A stretch of DNA of 64,000 nt, taken from the NCBI GenBank assembly GCA_009885845.1, contig VFJW01000005.1, forward strand, positions 1 to 64,000, given 5' to 3'. A model generated the notes under the pieces. The model was not told the DNA's origin and ran no database searches. It worked only from the letters and a program-made list of their open reading frames with translations. This DNA comes from Geobacter sp. Lineage in GTDB: Bacteria; Desulfobacterota; Desulfuromonadia; Geobacterales; Pseudopelobacteraceae. Each line of letters starts with the position of its first letter. Position 1 is the first letter of the stretch. Shown piece by piece: positions 63,030 to 64,000 of the stretch. Made by a program: the position numbers and the translations under genes.

Positions 63030-63700
63030 TGGATGTACTCATTGAAACCAGAGGCCTTACCAGGAATTACGGCGAGATATGCGCACTAAAGCCATTGGAT
63101 CTGCGTGTCAACAATGGGGAATGGCTATCGATCATGGGGCATTCGGGTTCCGGTAAAAGCACTCTTCTTAATCTTCTGGGAGGGCTTGACCGTCCCAGCG
63201 ATGGCTTTATACGAGTAGGGGGGGAGGATTTACGGGTACTCTCCGAGGATGGCATGGCCCGTTACCGTCGGGAATTCGTCGGAATCATTTTCCAGCAGCA
63301 TCACTTGATTCCTTATCTGACGGCTGTCGAAAACATCATGATGGCTCAATACTTCCATAGCGTCCCCGATGAAGCGGAAGCCAGGACCGCCCTTGAGCGA
63401 GTAGGGCTGGGGCACCGCCTGAAAAACCGTCCTGGTGAGCTGTCGGGGGGGGAACAGCAGCGAGTCTGCATTGCCCGGGCGATCATCAACAGCCCCCGGC
63501 TCCTGCTCGGCGATGAACCGACCGGCAACCTGGACCATGGCAGCACCCGGGTGGTTATGGAGCTTTTGTCCGAACTTCGTGCAGAGGAGCAATTTACCAT
63601 CATTATGGTGACCCATAACCATGAAGTGGCCGCCTGGGGTGACCGTACCATTTACCTGGATGACGGTGTCATGGTGCGTGAAGAGTTGAAGGGAGACTGA
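63026..63700 (+). CDS. ABC transporter ATP-binding protein (LolD/MacB-like)
   Basis: A 224-residue ABC ATPase: Walker A GHSGSGKST, Q-loop IIFQQHHLIP, signature LSGGEQQRV, Walker B LLLGDEPTGNLD and switch His in MVTHN. The LolD/MacB type matches the FtsX-like permeases upstream. ATG 63026 is followed directly by a second ATG at 63029. It overlaps the next gene (TGATG). Confidence 0.93.
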   Translation: MMDVLIETRGLTRNYGEICALKPLDLRVNNGEWLSIMGHSGSGKSTLLNLLGGLDRPSDGFIRVGGEDLRVLSEDGMARYRREFVGIIFQQHHLIPYLTAVENIMMAQYFHSVPDEAEARTALERVGLGHRLKNRPGELSGGEQQRVCIARAIINSPRLLLGDEPTGNLDHGSTRVVMELLSELRAEEQFTIIMVTHNHEVAAWGDRTIYLDDGVMVREELKGD

Positions 63701-64000
63701 TGGGAGCGCTGAAACTTACAGTGCTGATCCTGGCCTGGGGTGGCATCATCATAGTTCTTGGCCGGGGCTTTTCCGTCAACAGGTTACTGCTGGCAGTCAG
63801 CAACGCCACCGGTTTTGCCGCCGGGGTGGCCGTGGGCGCGCTGCTGCTTTCTACGCTTCAGGGAGACGCCTCTTTTGCCGTGGCAAAAGCGGTGCTGTCC
63901 GCACTTTTTCTCCTTCACTGGCTGGTATCGCTAGCGGCTCTGTATCGTTCCACTGGTGAGGGTACAACAGTGGAACGTTTCCAGAAAATGAGCAACAACC
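63700..64000 (+). CDS. Membrane protein of the FtsX transporter operon (3' end outside window)
   Basis: A frame open to the right edge, from ATG 63700 sharing a base with the ATPase stop. The visible ~100 residues begin MGALKLTVLILAWGGIIIVL and hold about three hydrophobic segments. A membrane protein of unknown type, probably cotranscribed with the transporter. Confidence 0.6.
   Translation, partial: MGALKLTVLILAWGGIIIVLGRGFSVNRLLLAVSNATGFAAGVAVGALLLSTLQGDASFAVAKAVLSALFLLHWLVSLAALYRSTGEGTTVERFQKMSNN

Overview
The window looks like chromosomal DNA of a Geobacterales (Desulfuromonadota) bacterium. The signs are a short geopilin-type PilA followed by a PilA-C/Spc-like partner, a PilR regulator, two triheme c7-like cytochromes, LarE, and a PSP1/RicT-holB-tmk replication block. 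The exact genus cannot be fixed by reading alone.

Layout. 1-2140: 3' part of rpsA, ihfB, a tRNA-Leu(UAA) and a terminator. 2140-5220: a small accessory patch with an inverted tRNA-Leu fragment, a broken winged-helix tail, a Fic protein behind a perfect palindromic operator, and a small lipoprotein/membrane-protein pair. 5226-13800: housekeeping genes (2-hydroxyacid dehydrogenase, larE, hrpB flanked by two triheme cytochromes, pgi, eno). 14017-16260: pilR, a sigma-54 promoter, pilA and a pilA-C-like gene. 16339-22500: an ABC exporter (permease, TPR protein, ATPase) with a PMT/TMTC-like membrane glycosyltransferase and a UbiA/DPPR-synthase-like enzyme. The exporter genes are split by a 219-bp MITE-like element and a VapBC-type toxin-antitoxin pair. 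This part resembles, from memory, the xap region that lies downstream of pilA in Geobacter sulfurreducens.

22497-48067 is one long, mostly head-to-tail surface polysaccharide operon: about sixteen glycosyltransferases (GT2, GT4, GT9, GT11 types), five methyltransferase domains, WecB, an asparagine-synthetase-like enzyme, and a Wzm/Wzt ABC exporter. Its distal edge (48126-51264) is a scar zone: an AAA ATPase, a truncated YoeB toxin, two further PIN-toxin modules, and a decayed copy of the 5' end of the ABC ATPase found at 19008. The polysaccharide region is therefore bracketed by two related ABC-ATPase starts, each preceded by a PIN-type toxin-antitoxin pair.

51284-64000 returns to core genes: ligB-like ligase, metG, ricT, holB, tmk, rnc, a radical SAM protein, an M42 peptidase and the start of an FtsX-type ABC transporter operon. 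Functionally, the centre of the window joins pilus subunits, their sigma-54 regulation, an exporter and a cell-surface glycan factory. Toxin-antitoxin modules and their remnants sit at nearly every joint of this region.
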